Part shown: positions 6,716 to 15,768 of the stretch, piece by piece
How the letters are laid out: each line of letters begins with the position of its first letter
Numbering within the stretch: position 1 is the first letter of the stretch
Source of the DNA: Gallaecimonas kandeliae
GTDB lineage: Bacteria > Pseudomonadota > Gammaproteobacteria > Enterobacterales > Gallaecimonadaceae
Reading direction: 5' to 3'
NCBI RefSeq assembly: GCF_030450055.1
Contig: NZ_CP118480.1
Location: forward strand, 2,941,415-3,005,414
Length of the DNA: 64,000 nucleotides
The notes under the pieces: model-generated
Database searches by the model: none
Told to the model about the DNA's origin: nothing
What the model saw: the letters and a program-made list of their open reading frames with translations, nothing else
Made by a program: the position numbers and the translations under genes

Positions 6716-8017
6716 ATGAAAAACCCCAAGAAGCTGTGGTTGCTGGCGGTCATAGTGTTTGCCGCCGTTTTGGCTCTTGGGGAGTACATAGTGCACCTCC
6801 AGGAGCTGAACGCCAGGAAGGCCGACAGCGCCAAGCAGATGGCCAGCCTGACCGAGCTACGCGCCCGCATCGAGTCCTCCCTCAATGCCAGCCTCTACAC
6901 CAGCAGGGGTCTGGTGTCTTTCCTGCGCACCCAGCCCAAGGCCTCCAAGGCCGAGGTGGACGCCATGCTGGCCGACCTCTTCCATTCCAGCCGCCACCTG
7001 CGGGACCTGGTCACGGCCCCGGATCTGGTGATGCGCCAGGTCTACCCCCTCAAAGGCAACGAGAGCATCATCGGTGTCGACTATCGCAGCCTCCCGGACC
7101 AATGGCCGGCCGTTGAGGCCTGCATCCGCAGCCGCAGCACAGTGCTGGACGGCCCCGTCAAGCTGATCCAGGGCGGCATAGGGGTGGTGGCCCGCAGCCC
7201 CGTCTTCCTGGCGGACGGCAAGCTCTGGGGCGTGGTCGGCATGGTGGTGGATCTCGACGCCGTCTTGCGGGACGCCGGCTTCTTCAGCCTGGTGGACCGC
7301 TTCGAGCTGCGGCTGTCCAACCCTGCCAAGGCGGAGAGCTATATCTACGGCGCCGCCACCATGAGCCATCCCCGTTTCAGCCTGCCGCTCAAGGTGCTGT
7401 CCGACAGCTGGCAGCTGCAGGCCGACACCAAGGAAAGGCCTGCATCCATGCTGCCTTGGCACCTGCTGGCCCTGCTGTCGGCCCTGCTGGTCTCCATCCT
7501 GGTCTACCTGATGCTCAGGGAGCACCTGCGGGCCCAGTTTTGGGCCAACCATGACGTGCTGACTCAACTGCCCAACCGCCGATTCTTCATGCGCAGCCTG
7601 GAGCAGGCCCTGGACCAATGGCAGCAGCGCCGCCGCCCCTTTGCCCTCTTCTACCTGGATCTCAACGGCTTCAAACGCATCAACGACGACTACGGCCACG
7701 AAGTGGGGGACGGGGTGCTGGTGGAGCTGGCCAGGCGGCTGCACCAGTCGGCCCGCAAGGGGGATCTGGTGGCCCGCATCGGCGGCGACGAGTTCGTGCT
7801 GCTGCTTCCGGATCTCGCCTCGGTCAAGGACATCCGCCTGGCCGCCCAGCGCTTTTTGAATGCGGTCCAGGCCCCCATGACGGTGCTGGGCAACACCCTC
7901 AACCTCAAGGTGGCCATGGGCCAGGCCAGGCCGGCCCAGAGCGGCGACAAGGCCGACGACCTCATCCGCCAGGCCGACCTGGCCATGTATCAGCAGAAGA
8001 ACGGCACTACTTCTTGA
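6716..8017 (+). CDS. Membrane-bound diguanylate cyclase with periplasmic CHASE-like sensor
   Basis: A membrane segment at residues 7-25 and a second at 247-266 enclose a periplasmic domain of about 220 residues; its RGLVSFL start and GIGVVARSPVF middle resemble CHASE sensors. The GGDEF domain follows: YLDLNGFKRIND, GGDEF at 356-360, and an RKGD inhibitory site at 347-350, exactly five residues upstream. It therefore should synthesise c-di-GMP in response to an extracytoplasmic signal and be inhibited by product. The 3' end overlaps the converging ydbL gene by 11 bp. The sensed ligand cannot be deduced. Confidence 0.92.
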   Translation: MKNPKKLWLLAVIVFAAVLALGEYIVHLQELNARKADSAKQMASLTELRARIESSLNASLYTSRGLVSFLRTQPKASKAEVDAMLADLFHSSRHLRDLVTAPDLVMRQVYPLKGNESIIGVDYRSLPDQWPAVEACIRSRSTVLDGPVKLIQGGIGVVARSPVFLADGKLWGVVGMVVDLDAVLRDAGFFSLVDRFELRLSNPAKAESYIYGAATMSHPRFSLPLKVLSDSWQLQADTKERPASMLPWHLLALLSALLVSILVYLMLREHLRAQFWANHDVLTQLPNRRFFMRSLEQALDQWQQRRRPFALFYLDLNGFKRINDDYGHEVGDGVLVELARRLHQSARKGDLVARIGGDEFVLLLPDLASVKDIRLAAQRFLNAVQAPMTVLGNTLNLKVAMGQARPAQSGDKADDLIRQADLAMYQQKNGTTS

Positions 8018-8327
8018 GCCACTGGCCTTCAGGGGTCTTGATGTACTGGCCGGCCGGGGTGCGGGCTATGGCCTTCTGCCCCGCCAGCATGGCCACCTGC
8101 TCCAGGCTGATGCCGTTCTTCTTGGCGATCTCCAGGTAGGCGGCGCGGCGCTTGGCGTTGATGTCCTGGGCCAGGGCCACGGCTTCGGGGGTGGCCTTGA
8201 CCACGCCGAGGTAGCCGTCAGGCTGTTCGCCGAGCAGGCCCTGGGCCTTGGCCTCGCCCAGGTTCATGGCAAAAGCGGCCAGGGGCAGCAACAGGGCAGC
8301 GACGGCCGTCCATATCCATTTCTTCAT
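8007..8327 (-). CDS. ydbL: YdbL-family periplasmic protein
   Basis: The 106-residue product has a signal peptide ending near AFA and matches the YdbL (DUF1318) family, with the PDGYLGVV motif and the C-terminal region TPAGQYIKTPEGQWLKK. In Enterobacteria ydbL forms an operon with ynbE and ydbH, and that order is kept here, with only 8 bp between ynbE and ydbL. YdbL is thought to modulate the YdbH-YnbE bridge between the two membranes. Confidence 0.93.
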   Translation of the reverse strand: MKKWIWTAVAALLLPLAAFAMNLGEAKAQGLLGEQPDGYLGVVKATPEAVALAQDINAKRRAAYLEIAKKNGISLEQVAMLAGQKAIARTPAGQYIKTPEGQWLKK

Positions 8328-8335
8328 GCTTCACC

Positions 8336-8527
8336 TCAGAAAAGATCGCTTTCGTCTTTGAAGAGCTGGTCCAGATCCTTGTCCACCTTGATGCGGATCT
8401 CGTGCTCTATCTTGACGTTCAGGTTGATGGTGATGGGCTCCTTGGGAGCCTCCAGGGCCACCCTTGGCGAACAGCCCGCCAAAAACCACAGGGTCAGGGC
8501 CGCCAGCGGCGCCAGTTTGGCTGTCAT
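8336..8527 (-). CDS. ynbE: YnbE-family outer-membrane lipoprotein
   Basis: This 63-residue protein has a lipobox (LAGC) at about residues 16-19 and a short mature part with the PITINLNVKIEHEIRIKVD beta-strand signature of YnbE. It overlaps the ydbH stop codon by four bases (ATGA), which implies translational coupling. The family partner is YdbH: YnbE is proposed to multimerise in the outer membrane and cap the YdbH bridge. Length and context both fit. Confidence 0.93.
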   Translation of the reverse strand: MTAKLAPLAALTLWFLAGCSPRVALEAPKEPITINLNVKIEHEIRIKVDKDLDQLFKDESDLF

Positions 8528-11019
8528 GGTTTCCCTCCTTGTTTCTTCATCTCGGACTGTACCTTTTGTGCCACCTCGTCGCCGATACGCAGGCTGCGCA
8601 GCAACTGCCTGAGGTTCTCTTGATGAGAGTAATGGAGCTTGACCGGCAAGTCATCCTTGCCGGGGTTGCGGCCTTCCAGGGTCACCGCCAACCGGGCTTC
8701 CCCGTCCTTGGCCATGTCAAAGTCCGCCGTCAGCTTGTCCACCGCCAGGTTGCCCAGGGCGTCCAGGGCAACCTTGACGCCGCCGTTGCTGGCCTTGAGG
8801 TTGTTGACCGAGTCCACCGCCAGCACCTGGATGCTGGCAGGCCCGCTGCTGTGCAGCCTGGCACCGACGACGCTGATGCCGTCCTTTTCCAGCTGCAGCG
8901 GCACGGTGCCGTCCAGCTGGCCGCCAAGGGCCACCACCGGCTTGGCCTGCAGGGCGGCGAGATCCGCCAGCGCCAGCCCCTTCACCTCGACCGGCTGGGG
9001 CTCAGCCGAGGGCCAGCTGAGCAGCGGCGCACTCAGGGTCCCGCCCAGGGCCTTGGCCGCCAGGCCAGTCAGCGCCAGGCGATCGTCTTGGTAGTCAATC
9101 CTGGCCTCGAGATCCCTGACCGGGGTGCCAATATCAAGCTCGGCCAGCTTCAATGGCCCTTTGACCTTGAGGCCCCCGTTCCAGCCGAGGGCCAGGTCGC
9201 CGTCCAGGCCGGCAAAGCGGCTGGCCTGCCAGTAACCCTTGGCGCCCTCAAGATGCAGCTTGGCGTCGAGGCGAGGTTCGGGCCAGGACCAGTTGCCGGC
9301 AAGGGCCAGTCTGCCACCGGCGAGATCCAGGGGCAGGGCCTGGCTGAGGCCTGGGCCAAGGGCCAGCTCCCCCTTGAGATCCCCGTGCCAGTGGCCCTTG
9401 GTTTCGGCGAGCTTACCGGCCAGGGCGCCCTGCCAGGCCGGCACCGCCAGCCGCCACTGGCCTTGGCTACCGTCCAAATGCAGCTCGCCCTGCCAGGGCG
9501 GCACCTTGCCGTCGGCCCAGAGGAGGCCCTGGCCCTGGACGGCCAAGGCGCCTTTCAGCTCGGGGAGCAGCAAGGGCTGGCTGAGGGTGGCCTTGACCGG
9601 CAGCAGCAGCCTGTCCTGCCAAAGCCCCTGCTCCAGGGCCAGGGCGCTGCCGGCCAGCAGCATGGGCTCTGGGCTCAAGCGAAAGGCGCTGGTGAGCCGC
9701 AGGTGGCCGCCCTTGTCCAGCAGCGGCGAGCTGGCGCCGTTAAGGCCCCCCACCCAGCCGTCCGCTGCACGGGCCAGGCTGAGCTGGCCTTGGAAGCTGG
9801 CCTTTTGGTACTGCCAGTCCAGCTCCAAGGCCAGGGCCGGCGCCTGGAAGTCGAAGCGCTGGGACGCCTTGTTGCTGAGCTGGCCCTTGCCATAGCTGCC
9901 GGCCAGGGCCAGTTGGAAGGGCGCCAGGGTCAGCCCCTGGTCGTCCAGCATGAAGGGCAGCTCACCGCCCAGCCGCTGGCCCTGCCAAGTGCCCTGGAGC
10001 TGGCCCTTGCCGTCCAGGCCCAGGCTGCCCCCCTGCCAGTGAAGCCTCGCCGCCACCGCCAGCTCCATCTGCTGGTAGCGCCCGACCAGCGCCAGGGGCA
10101 CCTGGCCACCGGCGGCCAGCGGTATCAGGGCCGGTCGGCTCAGGCTGAGGGTAAGGCCGCTGCGCTGCAGTTCGGCGGCTTCCAGCCGCAGCTGGTCCCG
10201 GGTCAGCAGGGCCTGGGCCTTGAGATCCTGACCGCTCAGCTGGAGCTCGGCCTGAGTCAGGTCCCGGGCCTTGGCCTCCAGGAGCAGTGGCCCCAGGGGC
10301 GTGCTGAGCTGGCCTTCCAGGCGGGCCCAGTCCAGGGCCTGGGGGCTGCCCTCGGCCTGCAGCTGCCAGTTGGCGTTGAGCTCCCTGGCCAGCTGCAAGG
10401 GGCCGTCGCTGGCCGCCACCAGTTGCCAGCGCTCACCGTCGAAGTCTCCCTTGGCGTGCAGGGCCAGTTGCTGCCCGGCCAGCAGCAGAGAGGGGCTGCT
10501 GGCCAGCACCTCGAGGCGGCGCAGCCGGCCGTCGAACAGGCCCTGGCCCTCGAGCGTCACTTCACCCTTGCTGGGAGCCAGATCGGTCAACCGGCCATGG
10601 AGGTTCAGCTCGCCGCTGGCCGGCTGCCAGTCCAGCGCCAACTGGCTCTGCTGGTAGCCGAGCCGGGCCTGGACCCGCTCTCCCGTGCTTTGCAGCTCCA
10701 GGGAAAAGGCCGGCCAGTCGCCGTAGCGTACCGAGGGCAATTTGATATGGCCGGCGGGTAGCCTGGGCAGGCTGGCGTTACCTGTGGCGGGGCAGGTATG
10801 GAGGGAAAGCTCGGCGGCGGAGAGGGCCAGGGGGAAGAGGCCTTCCAGGCGCAGTGCCTTGGCTTCGGCCAGGGTGCAATCCCCTTGGCGATAGACAAGG
10901 CGCTGGGCCTGGCCCCAGCCGAGGCCGGCCAGCTGCAGGCCGGCGGGCCAGGCGCCATAGAGCAGGCCGGCGCCCAGCAGCGCCACCCCCAGCAGCAGTC
11001 CCAGCCCCCATTTCCACAT
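8524..11019 (-). CDS. ydbH: YdbH-family AsmA-like intermembrane lipid transport protein
   Basis: The 831-residue protein has one N-terminal membrane helix (residues 4-22) and then a very long, repetitive, beta-rich periplasmic region, matching YdbH of E. coli in architecture and near its length (about 880). YdbH, TamB and YhdP are AsmA-like proteins thought to carry phospholipid to the outer membrane through a hydrophobic groove. It is the first gene of a three-gene operon with ynbE and ydbL. The gene is strongly GC-rich, which creates a long antisense open frame that I do not consider coding. Confidence 0.92.
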   Translation of the reverse strand: MWKWGLGLLLGVALLGAGLLYGAWPAGLQLAGLGWGQAQRLVYRQGDCTLAEAKALRLEGLFPLALSAAELSLHTCPATGNASLPRLPAGHIKLPSVRYGDWPAFSLELQSTGERVQARLGYQQSQLALDWQPASGELNLHGRLTDLAPSKGEVTLEGQGLFDGRLRRLEVLASSPSLLLAGQQLALHAKGDFDGERWQLVAASDGPLQLARELNANWQLQAEGSPQALDWARLEGQLSTPLGPLLLEAKARDLTQAELQLSGQDLKAQALLTRDQLRLEAAELQRSGLTLSLSRPALIPLAAGGQVPLALVGRYQQMELAVAARLHWQGGSLGLDGKGQLQGTWQGQRLGGELPFMLDDQGLTLAPFQLALAGSYGKGQLSNKASQRFDFQAPALALELDWQYQKASFQGQLSLARAADGWVGGLNGASSPLLDKGGHLRLTSAFRLSPEPMLLAGSALALEQGLWQDRLLLPVKATLSQPLLLPELKGALAVQGQGLLWADGKVPPWQGELHLDGSQGQWRLAVPAWQGALAGKLAETKGHWHGDLKGELALGPGLSQALPLDLAGGRLALAGNWSWPEPRLDAKLHLEGAKGYWQASRFAGLDGDLALGWNGGLKVKGPLKLAELDIGTPVRDLEARIDYQDDRLALTGLAAKALGGTLSAPLLSWPSAEPQPVEVKGLALADLAALQAKPVVALGGQLDGTVPLQLEKDGISVVGARLHSSGPASIQVLAVDSVNNLKASNGGVKVALDALGNLAVDKLTADFDMAKDGEARLAVTLEGRNPGKDDLPVKLHYSHQENLRQLLRSLRIGDEVAQKVQSEMKKQGGKP

Positions 11020-11099
11020 AGGCCCCTCGGTTCAATTCCCTGTTTCTCAAGGCTAACTTGGGCATAATGGCGGCACAACGCCTTATCCCAAGGAAGATC

Positions 11100-11750
11100 A
11101 TGCACCGTCAGTTTGCCGTCATCGGCCTTGGCCAGTTCGGCCGCACCATAGCCCTGGAATTGATGCGCCAGGGCCACGAAGTCCTGGGCCTGGACAACGA
11201 CCAGAAGCTGGTCAACCAACTGGCTCCCCAGCTCACCCAGGCCCTGGTGGTGGACGCCACCGACGAAAGCGCCCTGGCCGAACTCAACCTCGGCCACTGC
11301 GACGCCGTGGTGGTGGCCATAGGCGAGGACATCCAGTCCTCCATCCTCTGTACCCTTCACCTCAAGAGCCTGAAAGTGAATCAGATCTGGGTCAAGGCCC
11401 TGACCCCGGCCCACCACAAGATCCTGGCCAAACTGGGCGCCGACCGCATAGTGCATCCGGAGCACGAGATGGGCCTGAGGGTGGCCCAGAGCCTCAACTA
11501 CCCGGCCGTACAGGACTACATCGCCCTCGGCAACGAGCTGTTCCTGGTGGAGATCGCCGCCACCGAGCTGTTGGACGGCAAGGACGTGGCCAGCCTGAAC
11601 CTGGCCAAACGCAACATCAGCCTGGTGGCCCATAAGCGCGGCACCGAACTGCTGCAGTCGCCGCCGCCAGAGCTGAGCCTGGCCAAGGGCGACGCCCTGG
11701 TGCTGCTAGGCAAACTGGGTGCCCTGCAGGAGCTGTCGAGCCTGCTATGA
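11100..11750 (+). CDS. ktrA: K+ uptake regulatory subunit KtrA (TrkA family, RCK domain)
   Basis: The 216-residue cytoplasmic protein opens with a Rossmann nucleotide-binding fold (VIGLGQFGRT, with the acidic LDND end of the second strand) forming the RCK_N domain, followed by a C-terminal RCK_C domain. KtrA rings bind ATP/ADP and gate the KtrB channel. I start it at 11100 rather than at an upstream ATG because AAGGA lies five bases before it and the family begins MxxQFAVIGLG. It overlaps ktrB by four bases, so the two are coupled. Confidence 0.92.
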   Translation: MHRQFAVIGLGQFGRTIALELMRQGHEVLGLDNDQKLVNQLAPQLTQALVVDATDESALAELNLGHCDAVVVAIGEDIQSSILCTLHLKSLKVNQIWVKALTPAHHKILAKLGADRIVHPEHEMGLRVAQSLNYPAVQDYIALGNELFLVEIAATELLDGKDVASLNLAKRNISLVAHKRGTELLQSPPPELSLAKGDALVLLGKLGALQELSSLL

Positions 11751-13108
11751 GGATGTGGCGCAACAAGACCCGCCCCCGCCACTGGCGGGGGCAGCGGACC
11801 CTGGCCGCCAGCCCGCCGGCGGTATTGGCGGCAGGCTTCCTGGCGCTGATCCTCATCGGCGCCCTGCTGCTGTGGTTACCCTTTGCCGGCACTGCCCCCC
11901 TCTCCTTCCTGGATGCCCTCTTCACGGCCACCTCGGCGGTGACGGTAACGGGCCTGGGAGTGGTAGACACCGGCACCCATTTCACCTTGGCAGGCCAGGC
12001 CGTGCTGCTGGTGCTGATCCAGTTCGGGGGCCTGGGCTTCATGACCTTCGGGGTGCTGGTGCTGCTGCTTTTGGCGGGCCGGGTCTCCTTCAGCCACCAG
12101 TTCCTGGTGCGCGAAAGCCTCAACCAGACCCAGCTCAGCGACGTGCTGCGGCTGGTGCGGCACCTGGCCCGTTTCGTGGTGGTGGCCGAAGGGCTGGGGG
12201 TGGCGCTGCTGGCCCTGTGCTGGGTGCCGCAGATGGGCTGGGGCAAGGGGCTCTGGCATGCCCTCTTCTACACCGTCTCGGCCTTCAACAACGCCGGCTT
12301 CGCCCTGGACAGCGACAGCCTCAGCCACTACGTGGACAACGGCGCCGTCAACCTCATCATCACAATACTGTTCATGACCGGCGGCATCGGCTTCGCGGTG
12401 CTCTCCGAGCTGGGCCAGAAGCGCCGCTTCAAGGGCCTGGGCCTGCATACCAGGGTGATGTTGCTGGGCACGGCCGTGCTCAGCCTGGGAGGCATGGCCC
12501 TGTTCCTGCTGGCTGAGTGGGAAAACCCCGCCACCCTCGGCCACCTGAGCCTGGGGGGCAAGCTGTGGGCGGCCTGGTTCCAGTCGGTCACCACCCGCAC
12601 CGCCGGCTTCAATACGGTGGACATGGCCGGCCTGACCCCGGCCTCGGTGATGCTGTTCCTGCTGCTGATGCTGATCGGTGCCGGCCCCGGCTCCACGGCG
12701 TCGGGGATCAAGGTCACCACCTTTGCGGTGCTGATCGCCGCCACCCGCGCCTTCCTGATGCGCCGCCCCCAGACCAAGGTGCTGAACAGGGCAGTGCCGG
12801 CGGTCCTGGTGTTCAAAGCCCTGGCCGTGACCTTGCTGAGCCTGATGCTGATCTTCCTGGCACTGTTCGTGCTCAGCGTCAGCGACGGCGACAAGCCCTT
12901 CATGGATCTCTGCTTCGAGGCGGTGTCGGCCTTCGGCACTGTGGGCCTGAGCCGCGGCATCACCCCTGAGCTCAGCGAGCTGGGCAAGGGGGTGCTGATG
13001 GTGCTGATGTTCCTGGGCCGGGTCGGGCCCCTGACCCTGGGCTTCCTGCTGGCCACGCCACAGACGACACAGATCCGCTACGCCGAGGAGCCCATCGCCA
13101 TCGGCTGA
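11747..13108 (+). CDS. ktrB: K+ transporter membrane subunit KtrB (TrkH family)
   Basis: This 453-residue multi-spanning protein has the four pore-loop regions of the Trk/Ktr/HKT superfamily, for example TATSAVTVTGLG, SAFNNAGF, TRTAGFNT and SAFGTVGLS, each carrying the selectivity glycine. With KtrA it makes a Na+-dependent K+ uptake system important in osmotic stress. Start at the ATG overlapping the ktrA stop. A strong two-way terminator follows. Confidence 0.93.
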   Translation: MRMWRNKTRPRHWRGQRTLAASPPAVLAAGFLALILIGALLLWLPFAGTAPLSFLDALFTATSAVTVTGLGVVDTGTHFTLAGQAVLLVLIQFGGLGFMTFGVLVLLLLAGRVSFSHQFLVRESLNQTQLSDVLRLVRHLARFVVVAEGLGVALLALCWVPQMGWGKGLWHALFYTVSAFNNAGFALDSDSLSHYVDNGAVNLIITILFMTGGIGFAVLSELGQKRRFKGLGLHTRVMLLGTAVLSLGGMALFLLAEWENPATLGHLSLGGKLWAAWFQSVTTRTAGFNTVDMAGLTPASVMLFLLLMLIGAGPGSTASGIKVTTFAVLIAATRAFLMRRPQTKVLNRAVPAVLVFKALAVTLLSLMLIFLALFVLSVSDGDKPFMDLCFEAVSAFGTVGLSRGITPELSELGKGVLMVLMFLGRVGPLTLGFLLATPQTTQIRYAEEPIAIG

Positions 13109-13114
13109 CAAAGA

Positions 13115-13138
13115 AAAGCCCGGCCTGAGCCGGGCTTT
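13115..13138. terminator. Bidirectional terminator between ktrB and yqjG
   Basis: 10-bp stem AAAGCCCGGC/GCCGGGCTTT with CTGA loop, A-run on one side and T-run on the other, placed between convergent genes. Confidence 0.85.
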
Positions 13139-13139
13139 T

Positions 13140-14117
13140 TCATACCCCTTCGCGCTCGTGGGGGCTGTCCAGATCCTGCACCGGCCCCAAGGGCACTATG
13201 GCCGTGGGATTGATGCCGAGGTGGGAGCCGTAGTAGTGGTACTTGATGTGCTCGAAATCCACCGTCTCCCTGATGCCGGGGTACTGGTAGAGCTCCCGCA
13301 CATAATCCATGAGGTTGGGGTAGTCCTTGAGCATCCGCTGGTTGCACTTGAAGTGGCCGTGGTAGACGGGGTCGAAGCGCAGCAGGGTGGTGAAGAGCCG
13401 CCAATCGGCCTCGGTCAGGTGCTTGCCCACCAGGTAGCGCTGCCGGGACAGCCTGTCCTCCAGGGCGTCGAGGGTACTGAACAGCTCATTGAAGGCCTGC
13501 TCGTAGGCCGCCTGGGTGGTGGCGAAACCGGCGCGGTAGACGCCGTTGTTGACCTTGTCGTAGACGAGGGCGTTGATCTCGTCGATCTCCAGGGCCAGGG
13601 GATCGGGGTAGAAGTCCCGCTCGTTGCCGGTCAGGGCGTTGAAGGCCGAGTTGAACATGCGGATGATCTCGCCCGACTCGTTGGAGACGATGCGCTGCTG
13701 CTGCTTGTCCCAGAGCAGGGGCACCGTCACCCGCCCCGTATAGTCGGCCTGGTTGCGGCTGTAAAGCTGGTGCAGGAACTGGCTGCCGTAGAGGGCGTCG
13801 CCGCTGGAGCCGGTGGCCTTGTCGAAGGTCCAGCCGTGCTCGCGCATCAGGTGGCTGACCACGGACACCGAGATGTGCTCTTCCAAGCCCTTGAGCTTAC
13901 GGAAGATAAGGGTCCTGTGGGCCCAGGGACAGGCCAGGGACACGTAGAGGTGGTAACGGCCGCTCTCGGCGGCGAAGCCCCCTTCCCCGCTGGGGCCTGG
14001 GCTGCCGTCCGGCGTCACCCAGTTGCGCAGCTTGGCCGCTTCTCGCTGGAATTCGCCGTTGCTGCTGTCGGTGTCGTACCAGCGGTCCTGCCACTGGCCT
14101 TTGACCAAGAGTCCCAT
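13140..14117 (-). CDS. yqjG: Glutathionyl-hydroquinone reductase (YqjG/EcfG type)
   Basis: The 325-residue protein has the xi-class glutathione transferase layout: thioredoxin-like domain with the catalytic cysteine in LACPWAHR, then an all-helical domain containing DKVNNGVYRAGFA and the LTEADWRLFTTLLRFDPVYHGHFKCN block. The family reduces glutathionyl-hydroquinones, releasing GSH. I choose the ATG at 14117, which follows a GAGGAG site, over an upstream ATG. Its promoter region abuts the MITE-like element beginning at 14169, so insertion may have altered expression. Confidence 0.92.
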   Translation of the reverse strand: MGLLVKGQWQDRWYDTDSSNGEFQREAAKLRNWVTPDGSPGPSGEGGFAAESGRYHLYVSLACPWAHRTLIFRKLKGLEEHISVSVVSHLMREHGWTFDKATGSSGDALYGSQFLHQLYSRNQADYTGRVTVPLLWDKQQQRIVSNESGEIIRMFNSAFNALTGNERDFYPDPLALEIDEINALVYDKVNNGVYRAGFATTQAAYEQAFNELFSTLDALEDRLSRQRYLVGKHLTEADWRLFTTLLRFDPVYHGHFKCNQRMLKDYPNLMDYVRELYQYPGIRETVDFEHIKYHYYGSHLGINPTAIVPLGPVQDLDSPHEREGV

Positions 14118-14168
14118 CTGCAATCTCCTCGCACTGACTGCCCTCAATGGCAACACAGCCCAAGCTTA

Positions 14169-14432
14169 GGCTGTGTTCTTAAACAGGTCATCCCTTACGC
14201 TGGCACCACAGATCGCTGAGACAAGGCAGGGTAAGCGTGATTTGGTGGGCCCAAATAAGCGAGCCCTAACGCCGCATCGGCGACCTGTGGTACCAGCCCG
14301 CAGGGTCTAGCCCAGAAGGACGTCCCCTGCGTTGACGACTTTGCCCATAGGGCCACTATGCCCTGCAGTCGCCGCCTTGGCTACGTCCTTCTGGGACAGC
14401 GACGCAATCATGCACTGTTCAAGAACACAGCC
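14169..14432. mobile_element. 264-bp MITE-like element with terminal inverted repeats and TA flanks
   Basis: The ends are 18-bp inverted repeats (14169-14186, GGCTGTGTTCTTAAACAG, and 14415-14432) differing at one position. Each end is followed outward by TA (14167-14168 and 14433-14434), as expected for a TA target duplication of the IS630/mariner type. The interior has no ORF but two further hairpins: 14199-14216 with 14280-14297 (16 of 18 paired) and 14311-14323 with 14383-14395 (perfect 13 bp). It would be mobilised only by a transposase elsewhere in the genome. Confidence 0.7.
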
Positions 14433-14538
14433 TATATTCCAGCGCAAAATTCGAACAAAAAGCTTCGCTTAGATGAAAGAATGGGGCCGGGAGCTGGGTC
14501 TTTTAGGCGATTGCCCCCACAGAGGAATGAGGAAAGCG

Positions 14539-15300
14539 ATGCCGCTGGTGATGCGCGCCCTGCTGGTGCTGTACCTGGCCTGGCAGGGGTTGTCGACCCT
14601 GATGTCCACGGCCATGAACCTGAGTTTCTGGCTGACCATGGGGCCTTTTCCCATACCGGCCTGGCTGGCCATGGGCTGGGGCGGGGTGCAACTGCTGTTG
14701 GCGCTCTGGCTGCTGAGCCCCCGCTACCGCCAGGCGCTCTGGCCTGTGCTGCTGGTGCTGGCGGCGCCCTTGCTGCTGCTGGCCTGCTACCCGGTGTGGG
14801 TGGATGGCCTGGGTTTCCCGGCCCTGGGCCCGGGCCAGACCCTGCTTAAGCACCTGGCCATGGCCGCCCTGCCCCTCTACCTGCTGGGCCACCGCAAGGC
14901 CGCCGGCTGGCTGGCCATGGCCGGCATCACCCTGGTGTTCGGCTGGATAGGGGCCATGAAATTCACCAGTGTCGAGGCCCAAGGGGTGGCCGGCCTGATG
15001 CAGAGTTCGCCGCTGACGGCCTGGCCCTATCGCTGGCTCGGCCAGCAGGGGGTGTCCAACCTCATCGGCGGTATCGAACTGGGCTTGCTGGGGCTTTTCC
15101 TGCTGCCGGCCAGCCGCCGCTGGGGCTACTACGGCCTGCTGGCCACCTTCGCCATCACCCTGCATTTCCTGGTCTTTTACGACGGCGCCCTGATGTACTG
15201 CTGGCTGACCAGCACCGGCGTCTTCCTGCTCAAGGACGCCCTGCTGGCGGCGGCGGCCTGGATAGCCCTTACTCGCGGGCCAGGAGCCAACGCCTCATAA
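14539..15300 (+). CDS. DUF417/YkgB-like inner membrane protein
   Basis: The product has about seven hydrophobic segments. Its middle (FGWIGAMKFTSVEAQGV, SPLTAWPYRWLG, GGIELGLLGL) matches the YkgB/RclC (DUF417) family, whose E. coli member belongs to the reactive-chlorine resistance regulon. Two starts compete: ATG 14473 (275 aa) and ATG 14539 (253 aa). I prefer 14539, preceded by AGGA at proper spacing, because the extra N-terminus is not hydrophobic. The gene overlaps the converging marR gene by 32 bp. It sits directly after the MITE-like element, which may supply or disrupt its promoter. Confidence 0.75.
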   Translation: MPLVMRALLVLYLAWQGLSTLMSTAMNLSFWLTMGPFPIPAWLAMGWGGVQLLLALWLLSPRYRQALWPVLLVLAAPLLLLACYPVWVDGLGFPALGPGQTLLKHLAMAALPLYLLGHRKAAGWLAMAGITLVFGWIGAMKFTSVEAQGVAGLMQSSPLTAWPYRWLGQQGVSNLIGGIELGLLGLFLLPASRRWGYYGLLATFAITLHFLVFYDGALMYCWLTSTGVFLLKDALLAAAAWIALTRGPGANAS

Positions 15301-15745
15301 GGGCGGCCAGCTGTTGCTGTTCGGCCTCAGTCAGCGGCGCCAGCAGGCGCCGCTCGTTTTCCACATGGATGGCCACGGCCTGGTCGATGAGGGCCGTGCC
15401 CTCCTCGGTCAGGGCCACCTTGAGGCTGCGCCTGTCTTCCTCCGACGGCGCGCGGTGGATAAGGCCCCGCCCTTCCAGCTTGTCGAGCCTGGCGGTCATG
15501 GCTCCCGACGAGAGCATGGCCGACTGGTAGAGCTCGGTGGGGGTCAGGGGTTGGCCGCCCCGCTTCAGGGTGGCCAGCACGTCGAAGTCGGTGTTGGAGA
15601 GCCCCAGTTCCTTGAGGGGCCTTTCTATCTCCCTGCTGGCCATGGCCGCCATCCGTGACATCCGCCCCCAAACCCCCATGGGGCTGCAATCCAGATCAGG
15701 CCGGCGCTCCGCCCACTGGGCCAGCAGTTGGTCAACGTGATCCAT
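15269..15745 (-). CDS. MarR-family transcriptional regulator
   Basis: The 158-residue protein has a winged helix: LSNTDFDVLATLKRGGQPLTPTEL, the recognition helix SSGAMTARLDKLEGRGLI, and the wing RAPSEEDRRSLKVALTEEG with the DRR signature of MarR. MarR proteins are dimers that release DNA on binding phenolics or oxidants. It is divergent from an EamA-type exporter whose start is about 100 bp away, and the shared intergenic region contains repeats, so it probably controls both. Start placed at 15745 over 15763 because of GGAAA spacing. It overlaps the DUF417 gene at the 3' end. Confidence 0.87.
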   Translation of the reverse strand: MDHVDQLLAQWAERRPDLDCSPMGVWGRMSRMAAMASREIERPLKELGLSNTDFDVLATLKRGGQPLTPTELYQSAMLSSGAMTARLDKLEGRGLIHRAPSEEDRRSLKVALTEEGTALIDQAVAIHVENERRLLAPLTEAEQQQLAALMRRWLLARE

Positions 15746-15768
15746 TGTCATTTTTCCGAACATTTATT

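Noticed and set aside
8464-10761. 765-codon open frame antisense to ydbH
   Set aside because: It is a shadow of a very GC-rich gene. The product is Gln/Leu/Gly repeats without a ribosome-binding site, while ydbH is conserved and in an operon.
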